The notes: generated by a model from the sequence alone, not told the origin. A DNA stretch of 10,853 nt from RUG11237 sp964450185 (GCA_964450185.1 CAYVCL010000086.1:1-10853), one strand, 5' to 3'. Numbered from the stretch's first letter, positions 1 to 6,331 are shown. Program-made: numbers and translations.

Positions 1-340
1 CGACTAAAACGCTCCGGATGAGCCGTCGCGCTTAAGTCTTCGTAGACAGTGGATTTCGCATACGTTAAAAACGCCTCTTAAACCGCCTTGCCAAGAAAAA
101 TTTGTCCCCCTTATGAGCTGTTCGCGGTAACAGCCAAAATCCAGTTTTTAGAAAGCACTTAGTGAGGAGCCCCTCCAGCGACGAACTTAGTGCGTCTTAA
201 AACTTAGTTTGCCGGAACGTTGTTTCCGCCTGCTCCGGAAGATTCGTTCCCTGCCATGGGCGTACTGTAAGCCAATATTTGAATCGCCCCCACCCGAAAT
301 ATTAAAAAATTATGAAAAAAGATTGAAAAATTTAATATTC
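1..340. other. GC-rich, hairpin-rich non-coding region, cut at the left edge
   Basis: I found no convincing reading frame on either strand in the first 300 bases, which are clearly more GC-rich than the A/T-rich stretch that follows. Several local inverted repeats are visible: GTCT/AGAC with a four-base loop (36-47), GCTGTT/AACAGC with a six-base loop (117-134), CGGAA/TTCCG with a six-base loop (213-228), GGAA/TTCC with a six-base loop (237-250), and AATATTT/AAATATT (274-303). A longer-range pairing TGGATTT/AAATCCA joins 50-56 with 137-143. The word GCTCCGGA occurs twice (11-18 and 232-239), and ACTTAGTG occurs at about 157 and 185. It does not match the conserved blocks I know for tmRNA, RNase P RNA or SRP RNA. 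It could be a structured RNA or an intergenic repeat; which one cannot be decided here. Confidence 0.4.
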
Positions 341-351
341 TATGATAAAAT
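323..351 (+). promoter_or_regulatory. Sigma-A type promoter of the DUF4190 gene
   Basis: A -35 element TTGAAA (323-328) is followed after 17 bases by TAAAAT (346-351). A TG one base upstream of the -10 gives an extended -10. The expected start near 358 leaves a leader of about 55 bases. That leader carries an inverted repeat GTTACA/TGTAAC (381-386 and 394-399) just upstream of the ribosome binding site, which could be an operator or a small hairpin. Confidence 0.6.
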
Positions 352-413
352 ACTTTCTGAATTTAACAAATAAGGAAAAAGTTACACAAAACCTGTAACA
401 AAGGGGAGGAAAC

Positions 414-827
414 ATGGACAACAATTTTAACAATGAAAACAATGGCTATGACTTAAACAAAAGTCAGGAAACAAATGATTTTAACAACGGAAACTTTAAC
501 TATACACCACAGCCGGAACAGCCGGGAAAAGATCCAGGTCATGGATTAGCAATTGCTTCTTTAGTACTTGGTATTTTATCAATTCTTTCTTGCTGTTGCA
601 CATACTTAGCAGTGATTCTTGGTGTTGTAGGTATTGTACTTGCAATTATTTCTAAGTCAAAGTCATTAACAGGAAAGATGGAAACAATGGCACTTGTTGG
701 TATGATTCTTTCTATCTTAGGTGTGGTAATTGCGATTGCTATGATTATTTGGTCAGTGGCTTATAGTCAGACACCTGCTTATCAGGAAATGATGAATCAG
801 TATATGGATATGTACGGTTCTTACTAA
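414..827 (+). CDS. Small membrane protein, DUF4190 family
   Basis: This 137-residue protein has an Asn/Gln-rich, hydrophilic N-terminal tail (about residues 1-43). The motif HGLAIASLVLGILSIL (43-58) and a hydrophobic block to about residue 80 follow, containing a Cys-Cys-Cys cluster at 60-62. A second hydrophobic segment spans about 92-117, and the tail is short, Met/Tyr-rich and polar. The GLAIASLVLGI-type signature and the arrangement are typical of DUF4190 proteins, whose function is not established. The start is supported by AAGGGGAGG (401-409) immediately upstream. It has its own promoter and terminator, so it appears to be a single-gene unit. Location in the cytoplasmic membrane is inferred from the hydrophobic segments; no enzymatic motif is visible. 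Confidence 0.8.
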   Translation: MDNNFNNENNGYDLNKSQETNDFNNGNFNYTPQPEQPGKDPGHGLAIASLVLGILSILSCCCTYLAVILGVVGIVLAIISKSKSLTGKMETMALVGMILSILGVVIAIAMIIWSVAYSQTPAYQEMMNQYMDMYGSY

Positions 828-872
828 AATATGCTTGTTGTTAAGTTTTAGAACTTAATATAGTATACAAAG

Positions 873-906
873 AAAAGCTATAAGGTGTATGCCTTATAGC
901 TTTTTT
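873..906 (+). terminator. Intrinsic terminator after the DUF4190 gene
   Basis: AAAAGCTATAAGG (873-885) pairs perfectly over 13 bp with 892-904 across a six-base loop, and the 3' arm runs into six T. A second small hairpin, TTAAGTT/AACTTAA with a TTAG loop, lies just upstream (841-858). The terminator separates the DUF4190 gene from the DUF2752-tex pair. Confidence 0.9.
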
Positions 907-930
907 ACCACGCAAAGGAAAGGAGAAATC

Positions 931-1335
931 ATGGAAAAAACGGAAAAAAGATTATATATATTGGGATGGTTTGCCTTGGGTGTGGTGTTTGTAATGGCAG
1001 CAGTATTAAATTGGGTACACTGGGACTTTTTAAATTTAGTTCCTCCTTGTGGTTTTCGTTATATAACAGGTTATTATTGTCCGGGATGTGGTGGAACCAG
1101 AGCCGTTCGGGCATTGTTACAGGGAAGGCTGGTAACATCATTTTTATACCATCCTTTTGTGCTATATTGTGTTACAATTATGGTGGTGTTTATGATTACT
1201 AACACGATCCAGTTGTTAACAAAAAATAAGTGGAAAATTGGTTTAAAATACCGTCATGGATATTTATATGGTGCTACCATAGTAATCATTGCAAATTGGA
1301 TTATACAGAATATATGGATTTTTATGAATAAATAA
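931..1335 (+). CDS. DUF2752 family membrane protein
   Basis: The 134-residue protein carries the DUF2752 hallmark, a Cys-Pro-x-Cys-Gly-x-Thr-Arg-Ala block (CPGCGGTRA, residues 50-58), after a hydrophobic segment (about 9-27) and a Pro-Cys-Gly turn (39-41). Two more hydrophobic segments follow (about 74-97 and 112-132). The paired cysteines near the membrane surface suggest metal or redox chemistry, but no function is established for the family. I chose the ATG at 931, which sits 6 bases after AAAGGAGA. An in-frame ATG at 889 lies inside the terminator hairpin of the previous gene and has no ribosome binding site. No strong separate promoter is obvious: a weak TTGTTG/TATAGT pair (835-864) lies before the terminator. 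The gene ends 28 bases before tex, so the two are probably co-transcribed. Confidence 0.85.
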   Translation: MEKTEKRLYILGWFALGVVFVMAAVLNWVHWDFLNLVPPCGFRYITGYYCPGCGGTRAVRALLQGRLVTSFLYHPFVLYCVTIMVVFMITNTIQLLTKNKWKIGLKYRHGYLYGATIVIIANWIIQNIWIFMNK

Positions 1336-1363
1336 GATTATAAATGTGGGAAAGGAATAGAAC

Positions 1364-3511
1364 ATGGATATTATCAAAGCGCTTGCAGAAGAATTAGCTG
1401 TGAAAAACTGGCAGGTGGAAGCTGCCGTAAAACTTATGGATGAAGGAAATACGATTCCTTTTATCTCCAGATATCGTAAAGAAGCAACCGGAACTTTAAA
1501 TGATGAACAGTTGCGAAAACTTCACGAACGTCTGACTTATCTTAGAAATTTAGAGGAGAAAAAAGAACAGGTTTTATCCAGTATTGAAGAACAGGGAAAA
1601 CTGACAGAAGAATTAAAGGCACGTATTGTTGCGGCAGAAACCTTGGCATTGGTAGACGATTTATACCGTCCATATCGTCCAAAGAGAAGAACAAGAGCGA
1701 CTATCGCCAAAGAAAAGGGCTTGGAAGGTCTGGCAAATTACATTCTTCTTCAGATGTGTACAGAACCTGTGGAAGAAGAGGCGTCCAAATATATTTCAGA
1801 GGAAAAAGAAGTGGCAAGTGTGAAAGAAGCCTTGGAAGGTGCTAAGGACATTATTGCTGAATCCATTTCTGAAGAAGCAGATTATCGAATTTATATCCGT
1901 AATCTGACTATGAAAGAAGGAAACATCGTATCTTCTGCAAAAAGTGAAGAAGAAAAGTCTGTGTATGAAACTTATTACAACTTTACTCAGCAGTTAAGTA
2001 AAGTGCCGGGCTATCGTGTGCTTGCCATGAACCGTGGAGAAGCAGACAAAATCTTGAATGTAAAAATCGAAGCTCCCGAAGAAGGAATTCTTAATTACTT
2101 AAATAGTAAAGTAATTGTAAAGGACAACCCATATACCACACCGATTTTGCAGGATGTGGTGGCAGACAGCTATAAGCGTTTGATTGCTCCTGCGATCGAG
2201 CGTGAAATCAGAAATGAACTGACAGAAAAAGCAGAAGACAGTGCCATTGTAGTATTTGGTAAAAACTTAAATCAGTTATTGATGCAGCCACCGATTGTTG
2301 GACATGTTGTATTAGGCTGGGACCCTGCCTTCCGTACCGGCTGTAAGCTGGCAGTAGTAGATGAAACCGGAAAAGTTTTGGATACTAAGGTCATCTATCC
2401 TACCGAGCCACAGAACAAGGTAGAAGAATCCAAGAAGATTTTAAAACAGATGATTAAAAAATATAATATTTCTTTGATATCTGTTGGAAACGGAACTGCC
2501 TCCAGAGAATCCGAGCAGGTGATTGTAGAGTTATTAAAAGAACTGGATACACCGGTGCAGTATGTGATTGTAAATGAAGCGGGTGCATCTGTATATTCCG
2601 CAAGTAAACTGGCAACGGAAGAATTCCCGAACTTTGATGTGGGACAGCGTAGTGCAGCATCCATTGCAAGAAGATTACAGGACCCATTGGCAGAATTGGT
2701 TAAAATTGATCCAAAATCCATTGGTGTGGGTCAGTATCAGCACGACATGAACCAGAAGAAATTAAGCGAAGCATTGTCAGGAGTTGTAGAAGACTGTGTA
2801 AATAAAGTGGGCGTAGATTTAAATACAGCATCTGCTTCCCTGTTAGAGTATATTTCCGGTGTTTCCAAAGTGATTGCAAAAAATATTGTAGCATACCGAG
2901 AAGACAACGGACGATTTAAAGATAGAAAAGAATTATTAAAAGTAGGAAAATTAGGACCAAAAGCCTTCGAACAGTGTGCCGGATTCCTTCGTATCAGTGA
3001 TGGGAAAAATCCACTAGATGCCACCAGCGTACATCCGGAAAGCTACGAAGCAGCTACCGAGCTTCTGAAAAAATTAGGATACACCCCAGAAGATGTAATT
3101 GCCGGAAATCTTTCCGGTCTGTCTAAGAAGGTAAAGGATTACCACAAACTTTCAGAAGAACTAAACGTAGGAGAAATCACCCTTCGCGATATTGTAAAAG
3201 AATTAGAAAAGCCGGCACGTGACCCTCGTGATGAAATGCCAAAACCAGTATTACGTACTGATGTACTTGATATGAAAGACTTAAAAGAAGGAATGATTTT
3301 AAAGGGAACTGTCCGCAATGTAATCGATTTCGGTGCCTTCGTTGATATCGGAGTTCATCAGGATGGATTGCTTCACATTTCACAGATTACCAACCGCTTT
3401 ATAAAACATCCAATGGAAGTGTTGTCTATCGGTGATATTATCGAAGTAAAAGTGTTGAGCGTGGATATGGAACGGAAGCAGATCAAGCTGACTATGAAGT
3501 TTGAGAAGTAG
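1364..3511 (+). CDS. tex: Tex, RNA-binding transcription accessory protein
   Basis: This is a 715-residue cytoplasmic protein with the full Tex architecture. The N-terminal helical region contains the conserved TIPFISRYRKEATG stretch (30-43) and DDLYRPYRPKRRTRA (98-112). A YqgF/RNase H-like domain covers about 313-460 (GWDPAFRTGCK at 318-328, VGNGTASRE at 374-382, VNEAGASVYSAS at 403-414, IGVGQYQHDM at 453-462). A helix-hairpin-helix region follows (about 485-545, VDLNTAS through FLRI), and a C-terminal S1 RNA-binding domain spans 640-715 (FGAFVDIGVHQDGLLHIS). Tex is known to bind nucleic acid and to act with RNA polymerase in transcription; its exact role in Clostridia is unclear. The length is normal for the family and no break is seen. 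The start is preceded by GGAAAGGA. No terminator follows directly; the hairpin at 3585-3626 in the glnK leader may also stop tex transcripts. Confidence 0.95.
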   Translation: MDIIKALAEELAVKNWQVEAAVKLMDEGNTIPFISRYRKEATGTLNDEQLRKLHERLTYLRNLEEKKEQVLSSIEEQGKLTEELKARIVAAETLALVDDLYRPYRPKRRTRATIAKEKGLEGLANYILLQMCTEPVEEEASKYISEEKEVASVKEALEGAKDIIAESISEEADYRIYIRNLTMKEGNIVSSAKSEEEKSVYETYYNFTQQLSKVPGYRVLAMNRGEADKILNVKIEAPEEGILNYLNSKVIVKDNPYTTPILQDVVADSYKRLIAPAIEREIRNELTEKAEDSAIVVFGKNLNQLLMQPPIVGHVVLGWDPAFRTGCKLAVVDETGKVLDTKVIYPTEPQNKVEESKKILKQMIKKYNISLISVGNGTASRESEQVIVELLKELDTPVQYVIVNEAGASVYSASKLATEEFPNFDVGQRSAASIARRLQDPLAELVKIDPKSIGVGQYQHDMNQKKLSEALSGVVEDCVNKVGVDLNTASASLLEYISGVSKVIAKNIVAYREDNGRFKDRKELLKVGKLGPKAFEQCAGFLRISDGKNPLDATSVHPESYEAATELLKKLGYTPEDVIAGNLSGLSKKVKDYHKLSEELNVGEITLRDIVKELEKPARDPRDEMPKPVLRTDVLDMKDLKEGMILKGTVRNVIDFGAFVDIGVHQDGLLHISQITNRFIKHPMEVLSIGDIIEVKVLSVDMERKQIKLTMKFEK

Positions 3512-3540
3512 AAAATTCAAATCACAATACAAAAAAAGTG

Positions 3541-3568
3541 TTGACAAATGTCGAAAGGCGAGTATAAT
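3541..3568 (+). promoter_or_regulatory. Consensus sigma-A promoter of glnK-amtB with a Spo0A-box match
   Basis: TTGACA (3541-3546) and TATAAT (3563-3568) are both perfect consensus hexamers, 16 bases apart. Transcription should begin near 3575, about ten bases before an intrinsic terminator, so this strong promoter would make mostly a transcript of about 50 bases unless termination is prevented. The heptamer TGTCGAA, the Spo0A box consensus, lies in the spacer (3549-3555) and would place a bound regulator directly over the promoter. Confidence 0.85.
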
Positions 3569-3576
3569 AAGGTTTA

Positions 3577-3626
3577 GAAACAAGGGAGTTTCGAAAGACG
3601 ATAAGTCTGTCGAAGCTCCTTTTTTT
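3577..3626 (+). terminator. Attenuator of glnK: hexaloop hairpin overlapping an intrinsic terminator
   Basis: The terminator pairs GGAGTTTCGA (3585-3594) with 3610-3619 (one G-T pair). The stem is extended inside by AGAC/GTCT (3596-3599 and 3605-3608) after one mismatch, and seven T follow (3620-3626). A competing hairpin pairs GAAAC (3577-3581) with GTTTC (3588-3592) around the loop AAGGGA (3582-3587). Beyond one mismatch it can be extended by TTT/AAA (3573-3575 and 3594-3596). The two structures share 3585-3592 and so exclude each other. The loop has A at position 1 and G at position 4, as in ANTAR-protein RNA targets. The terminator lies about 95 bases upstream of glnK, so readthrough is needed for expression from the 3541 promoter. 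Confidence 0.75.
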
Positions 3627-3677
3627 GTTTATAGGAGGAAAGGAAGGGTGTCCTGAAATCCTAGATAAGTCTAAACA

Positions 3678-3704
3678 GATGCTATGAAATCAGAGCATAG
3701 CATT
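3678..3704 (+). promoter_or_regulatory. Hairpin just upstream of the glnK ribosome binding site
   Basis: ATGCTATG (3679-3686) pairs perfectly with CATAGCAT (3696-3703) around a nine-base loop, with a G-T pair adding one step. It ends six bases before the AAGGAGG of glnK. No T tract follows, so it is not a terminator. It could stabilise the message 5' end after attenuation or affect ribosome access, but neither is shown by the sequence. Confidence 0.4.
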
Positions 3705-3721
3705 CATAAGGAGGTTTCTAT

Positions 3722-4060
3722 ATGAAAAAATTGGAAATTGTTATCAGACCAGAAAAGCTGGATGAACTGAAAGAAATCCTTGATACGTGTAAGGTTACCG
3801 GTGTTATGATAACCAATGTGATGGGATATGGTAATCAGAAAGGTTACAAGCAGAACTATCGTGGAAGCGAGTATAATGTAAATCTTCTTCCTAAGATTAA
3901 GGTAGAAACAATTGTTACAGAAGAAATTGCAGACAAATTAGTTGAAATGGTAGTGAAACAGATTAATACCGGTAATTACGGTGATGGAAAAATCTTTATT
4001 TCTAATATTGAAGATGTTGTCAGAATTCGTACAGGCGAACATGGCGAAGTAGCTATTTAA
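3722..4060 (+). CDS. glnK: P-II nitrogen regulatory protein (GlnK/GlnB type)
   Basis: The 112-residue protein has the normal length and nearly every P-II landmark in canonical numbering. These are Gln39 in the GNQKGY segment, a T-loop with Tyr46 and Tyr51 (YRGSEY, 46-51), Lys58, the B-loop with Thr83-Gly84 and Gly87-Asp-Gly-Lys90, and Arg101 and Arg103 near the C terminus. P-II trimers sense ATP/ADP and 2-oxoglutarate and report nitrogen status; GlnK-type members bind AmtB and block the channel. Tyr51 is the residue uridylylated in proteobacteria, but whether it is modified here is unknown. The amtB gene 132 bases downstream supports the GlnK assignment. AAGGAGG (3708-3714) precedes the ATG by seven bases. 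Expression probably depends on readthrough of the terminator at 3585-3626. Confidence 0.93.
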   Translation: MKKLEIVIRPEKLDELKEILDTCKVTGVMITNVMGYGNQKGYKQNYRGSEYNVNLLPKIKVETIVTEEIADKLVEMVVKQINTGNYGDGKIFISNIEDVVRIRTGEHGEVAI

Positions 4061-4067
4061 ACAAAAG

Positions 4068-4104
4068 ATTATGCATAGACATAATACATATAGAATCCGT
4101 TATC
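4068..4104 (+). promoter_or_regulatory. Candidate ANTAR-like two-hairpin antiterminator in the amtB leader
   Basis: Hairpin 1 pairs ATTATG (4068-4073) with CATAAT (4080-4085) around the six-base loop CATAGA. Thirteen bases later, hairpin 2 pairs GTTATC (4099-4104) with GATAAC (4111-4116) around the six-base loop AAAGGG (4105-4110). Both stems are perfect 6-bp helices. Hairpin 2 uses 4105-4116, which are also the 5' arm of the amtB terminator, so it and the terminator cannot form together. Known ANTAR targets consist of two hexaloop hairpins, each with A1 and G4, the second overlapping a terminator. Loop 2 fits that rule and loop 1 does not (C1, A4). The coordinates given run to the end of the hairpin 2 left arm; the element extends to 4116. 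Confidence 0.5.
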
Positions 4105-4165
4105 AAAGGGGATAACACAGGCAGGGTATAGAGAAGAACTATACATGCGGTGTTATCCCCTTTTT
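4105..4165 (+). terminator. Intrinsic terminator between glnK and amtB
   Basis: AAAGGGGATAACAC (4105-4118) pairs perfectly over 14 bp with 4150-4163, followed by further T to 4165. The interior contains a second perfect stem GTATAG/CTATAC (4126-4131 and 4139-4144). It lies 27 bases before amtB, so it must be bypassed for amtB to be expressed from the glnK promoter. I see no convincing separate promoter between this terminator and amtB. The overlap with the upstream hexaloop hairpin suggests a regulated rather than a constitutive stop. Confidence 0.85.
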
Positions 4166-4192
4166 ATACGGTGATAAAAGGAGGATGTTATT

Positions 4193-5446
4193 ATGATGTT
4201 ATTAACAAGTGATTTGGCACCGGAAATTATGGATGCCATTACTTCAGAAGTATTTGGAGTATGGTTTTTAATAGGAGCAGCGTTAGTATTTTTCATGCAG
4301 TGTGGTTTTGCAATGGTAGAAGCCGGATTTACAAGAGCAAAAAATACCGCAAACATTGTTATGAAGAACTTAATTGATTTTTGCTTGGGTACCGTGGCTT
4401 TCTTTCTGTTAGGATATAATTTGTTATGTGGTGAAGGTAATAAATTTATCGGATTTGGTTTAAATCCTTTTGGTAGTTTTGCAGAAATGGACTGGTCAGG
4501 TTTTGTATTTAACTTAGTGTTCTGTGCCACAGCAGCAACCATCGTTTCCGGTGCCATGGCAGAACGTACTAAATTTCTTGCATACTGTGTTTACAGTTTT
4601 GTTATCAGCCTTATAGTATACCCAATCGAAGCTCACTGGATTTGGGGTGGAACTGCATGGTTAACAGATTTAGGATTTGTAGATTTCGCAGGTTCTTGTG
4701 CAATTCATATGGTAGGTGGTATTTCTGCTTTAATCGGTGCCGCTTTCTTAGGACCTCGTATTGGTAAGTATGATGCAAACGGAAAGAGCAAACCAATTCT
4801 TGGACATAACCTGTTAGCAGGTGCTCTTGGATGCTTTATTCTTTGGTTTGGATGGTATGGATTCAACGGTGCTGCAGCAACAAGTGTTGAACAGTTAGCG
4901 CAGATTTTCGTGACAACAACAATTGCTCCTGCAATGGGTACAGTTTCAGCCATGATTTTCACATGGGTTAAAAATGGTAAGCCAGACGTGTCTATGTCAT
5001 TAAATGGTGCATTGGCAGGTTTGGTTGGTATTACAGCCGGATGTTCTAATGTAGATGCTGTAGGAGCATTTATTATCGGTCTTGTAGCCGGTGTCATTGT
5101 ATGTGTTGTTGTACTTTTTGTAGAAAATGTATTAAAAGTGGATGATCCTGTAGGTGCTGTTGCAGTTCATGGTGCTTGTGGTATCTGGGGAACATTTGCA
5201 GTAGGTTTATTCGATTATACAAATGGTCTTTTCTATGGTGGCGGAGTTAAGTTATTATTAACACAGTTACTTGGTATTGTAGTAGTGGCAGCATGGACTA
5301 TCATTACAATGACTATTGTATTCTTCCTTATAAATAAGACAATTGGTCTTCGTGCTTCGAAAGAAGAAGAATTGCAGGGACTTGACCCTACAGAACATGG
5401 TTTGGAATCTTCTTATCCAGACTTCCAGAAGGCCAACTACAAGTAA
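4193..5446 (+). CDS. amtB: Ammonium channel AmtB (Amt/Mep/Rh family)
   Basis: The 417-residue integral membrane protein has family signatures in order: QCGFAMVEAGFTRAKN (36-51), SGAMAER (119-125), HWIWGG (148-153), the first pore histidine His172 in DFAGSCAIHMVGG, HNLLAGALGCFILWFGWYGFNG (205-226), and the second pore histidine His326 in DDPVGAVAVHGACGIWG. The twin histidines line the conduction pore of trimeric Amt proteins. About 11 membrane segments are expected; the N terminus is short and no clear cleavable signal is seen. The cytoplasmic tail (about 384-417, EEELQGLDPTEHGLESSYPDF) matches the conserved region through which GlnK acts. AAGGAGG (4178-4184) is eight bases from the first ATG; a second ATG follows at once. 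Pairing with glnK indicates ammonium uptake under nitrogen limitation, gated by P-II. Confidence 0.96.
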   Translation: MMLLTSDLAPEIMDAITSEVFGVWFLIGAALVFFMQCGFAMVEAGFTRAKNTANIVMKNLIDFCLGTVAFFLLGYNLLCGEGNKFIGFGLNPFGSFAEMDWSGFVFNLVFCATAATIVSGAMAERTKFLAYCVYSFVISLIVYPIEAHWIWGGTAWLTDLGFVDFAGSCAIHMVGGISALIGAAFLGPRIGKYDANGKSKPILGHNLLAGALGCFILWFGWYGFNGAAATSVEQLAQIFVTTTIAPAMGTVSAMIFTWVKNGKPDVSMSLNGALAGLVGITAGCSNVDAVGAFIIGLVAGVIVCVVVLFVENVLKVDDPVGAVAVHGACGIWGTFAVGLFDYTNGLFYGGGVKLLLTQLLGIVVVAAWTIITMTIVFFLINKTIGLRASKEEELQGLDPTEHGLESSYPDFQKANYK

Positions 5447-5496
5447 GATATATAAATTAGCGTTTATCTATCCCCCTTATAGTTTAGGACATACAG

Positions 5497-5531
5497 AAAG
5501 CCCCAAAGTGCTTCCACCACTTTGGGGTTTT
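5497..5531 (+). terminator. Intrinsic terminator after amtB
   Basis: CCCCAAAGTG (5501-5510) pairs perfectly with CACTTTGGGG (5518-5527) around a seven-base loop, with flanking A and T runs on either side. It closes the glnK-amtB unit about 50 bases after the stop codon. Confidence 0.9.
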
Positions 5532-5559
5532 CGCTTGTTATTTTCAAATAAAAATGTAG

Positions 5560-5587
5560 TTTCATCTTTGCAAAGGTGTGGTATAAT
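5560..5587 (+). promoter_or_regulatory. Extended -10 promoter of the PilZ gene
   Basis: TATAAT (5582-5587) is preceded by TG one base upstream (5579-5580), an extended -10. The best -35 at the right distance is the poor match TTTCAT (5560-5565, spacer 16). The leader is about 30 bases. Confidence 0.65.
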
Positions 5588-5625
5588 GAAAAGAGCAAAT
5601 CTGCAAAAGAAAAGGAGTTTTGATT

Positions 5626-6324
5626 ATGGGGGTTATGAAATTTGAGGAATTGGCAGAAAACCAGAAACTGCATATAGAAGTAATTGGTAAAACAGGACGT
5701 CTTGAGTATGACGTGGTAAGTAAATTTTGTGTGCAGGGAGCAGTTTTCATAGAGCCGATTCGCTACAACAAACAGATAATTAACTTTGTGCGTTCAGATA
5801 TTATCATTAAGGTGTTTTATACCAGAAAAAACCGCAAGCCAATTGAATGGCGTGATTGCCATATCAAGGCGGTGGAGTACAAAGGAAATTATTATCATAT
5901 GATTACCTGCAAAAATGTAGGCGTGGAAGTAAATCGACGGGAATGTTTCCGTATCTTTGTGGGAGAAGATGGACAGGCGCAGGTGGGCGAACACACAGGT
6001 ATTATGAAAGTAAATGTGAAGGATATCAGTGCAACCGGTTTTTCCTTTGTGGGGAAACGGGAGTCAGAAACACCACTGGGCGAACACGTAAGGCTTACGT
6101 TTGATGATATCATTCGAAAAGTTCATTTTGATTTAACAGGAAAATTAGTGCGTAAGGAAAAGGATGAGGATGAAAAGACCATATATGGCTGCGAATTGTA
6201 TGCAGCCAATAAGACGGTAGATTCCTATATTGCCCAAAGACAGCGTGAGCAGGCACAGCATCTGCAGAAGCAGTTGGTAGAACGCTCCAAAGTTACATTT
6301 GAAAAATTAGAAGAAAATATGTAA
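5626..6324 (+). CDS. PilZ-domain protein, probable c-di-GMP receptor (YcgR-like)
   Basis: The 232-residue cytoplasmic protein has two parts. Residues about 6-95 form a beta-rich N-terminal domain resembling the YcgR-type domain found before PilZ. From about 103 a PilZ domain follows, with the two c-di-GMP-binding motifs intact: RxxxR (Arg105 to Arg109 in NRRECFR) and DxSxxG (Asp133, Ser135, Gly138 in DISATG). The C terminus (about 200-232) is charged, Gln-rich and probably helical. YcgR-type proteins change flagellar or surface behaviour in response to c-di-GMP, but no motility gene lies nearby, so the output is unknown. AAAGGAG (5610-5616) supports ATG 5626; an in-frame TTG at 5620 is too close to it, and an ATG at 5635 is less well placed. 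The gene is monocistronic, with its own promoter and terminator. Confidence 0.85.
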   Translation: MGVMKFEELAENQKLHIEVIGKTGRLEYDVVSKFCVQGAVFIEPIRYNKQIINFVRSDIIIKVFYTRKNRKPIEWRDCHIKAVEYKGNYYHMITCKNVGVEVNRRECFRIFVGEDGQAQVGEHTGIMKVNVKDISATGFSFVGKRESETPLGEHVRLTFDDIIRKVHFDLTGKLVRKEKDEDEKTIYGCELYAANKTVDSYIAQRQREQAQHLQKQLVERSKVTFEKLEENM

Positions 6325-6331
6325 GATTAAG

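Noticed and set aside
1..300. tmRNA, RNase P RNA, SRP RNA or a tRNA gene at the window start.
   Set aside because: None of the conserved sequence blocks of these RNAs was found on either strand, and there is no CCA-ended acceptor stem.
889..930. An upstream in-frame ATG that would lengthen the DUF2752 protein by 14 residues.
   Set aside because: The ATG is in the terminator hairpin of the preceding gene and lacks a ribosome binding site, while ATG 931 has one and gives a typical N terminus.
3633..3656. A tiny GTG-TCC-TGA reading frame nine bases after AGGAGG in the glnK leader, as a possible start-stop regulatory peptide.
   Set aside because: The AGGAGG belongs to a long polypurine run that gives such matches easily, and a two-codon frame has no supporting conservation here.
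3575..3721. A known glutamine riboswitch in the glnK leader.
   Set aside because: I could not place the conserved glutamine-aptamer sequence; known glutamine riboswitches are largely from cyanobacteria and marine phage, and the terminator starts too early for an aptamer to precede it.
4705..5097. An antisense open frame of 130 codons inside amtB.
   Set aside because: It is a reverse-strand shadow of a conserved, codon-biased gene and has no promoter, ribosome binding site or family match I recognise.
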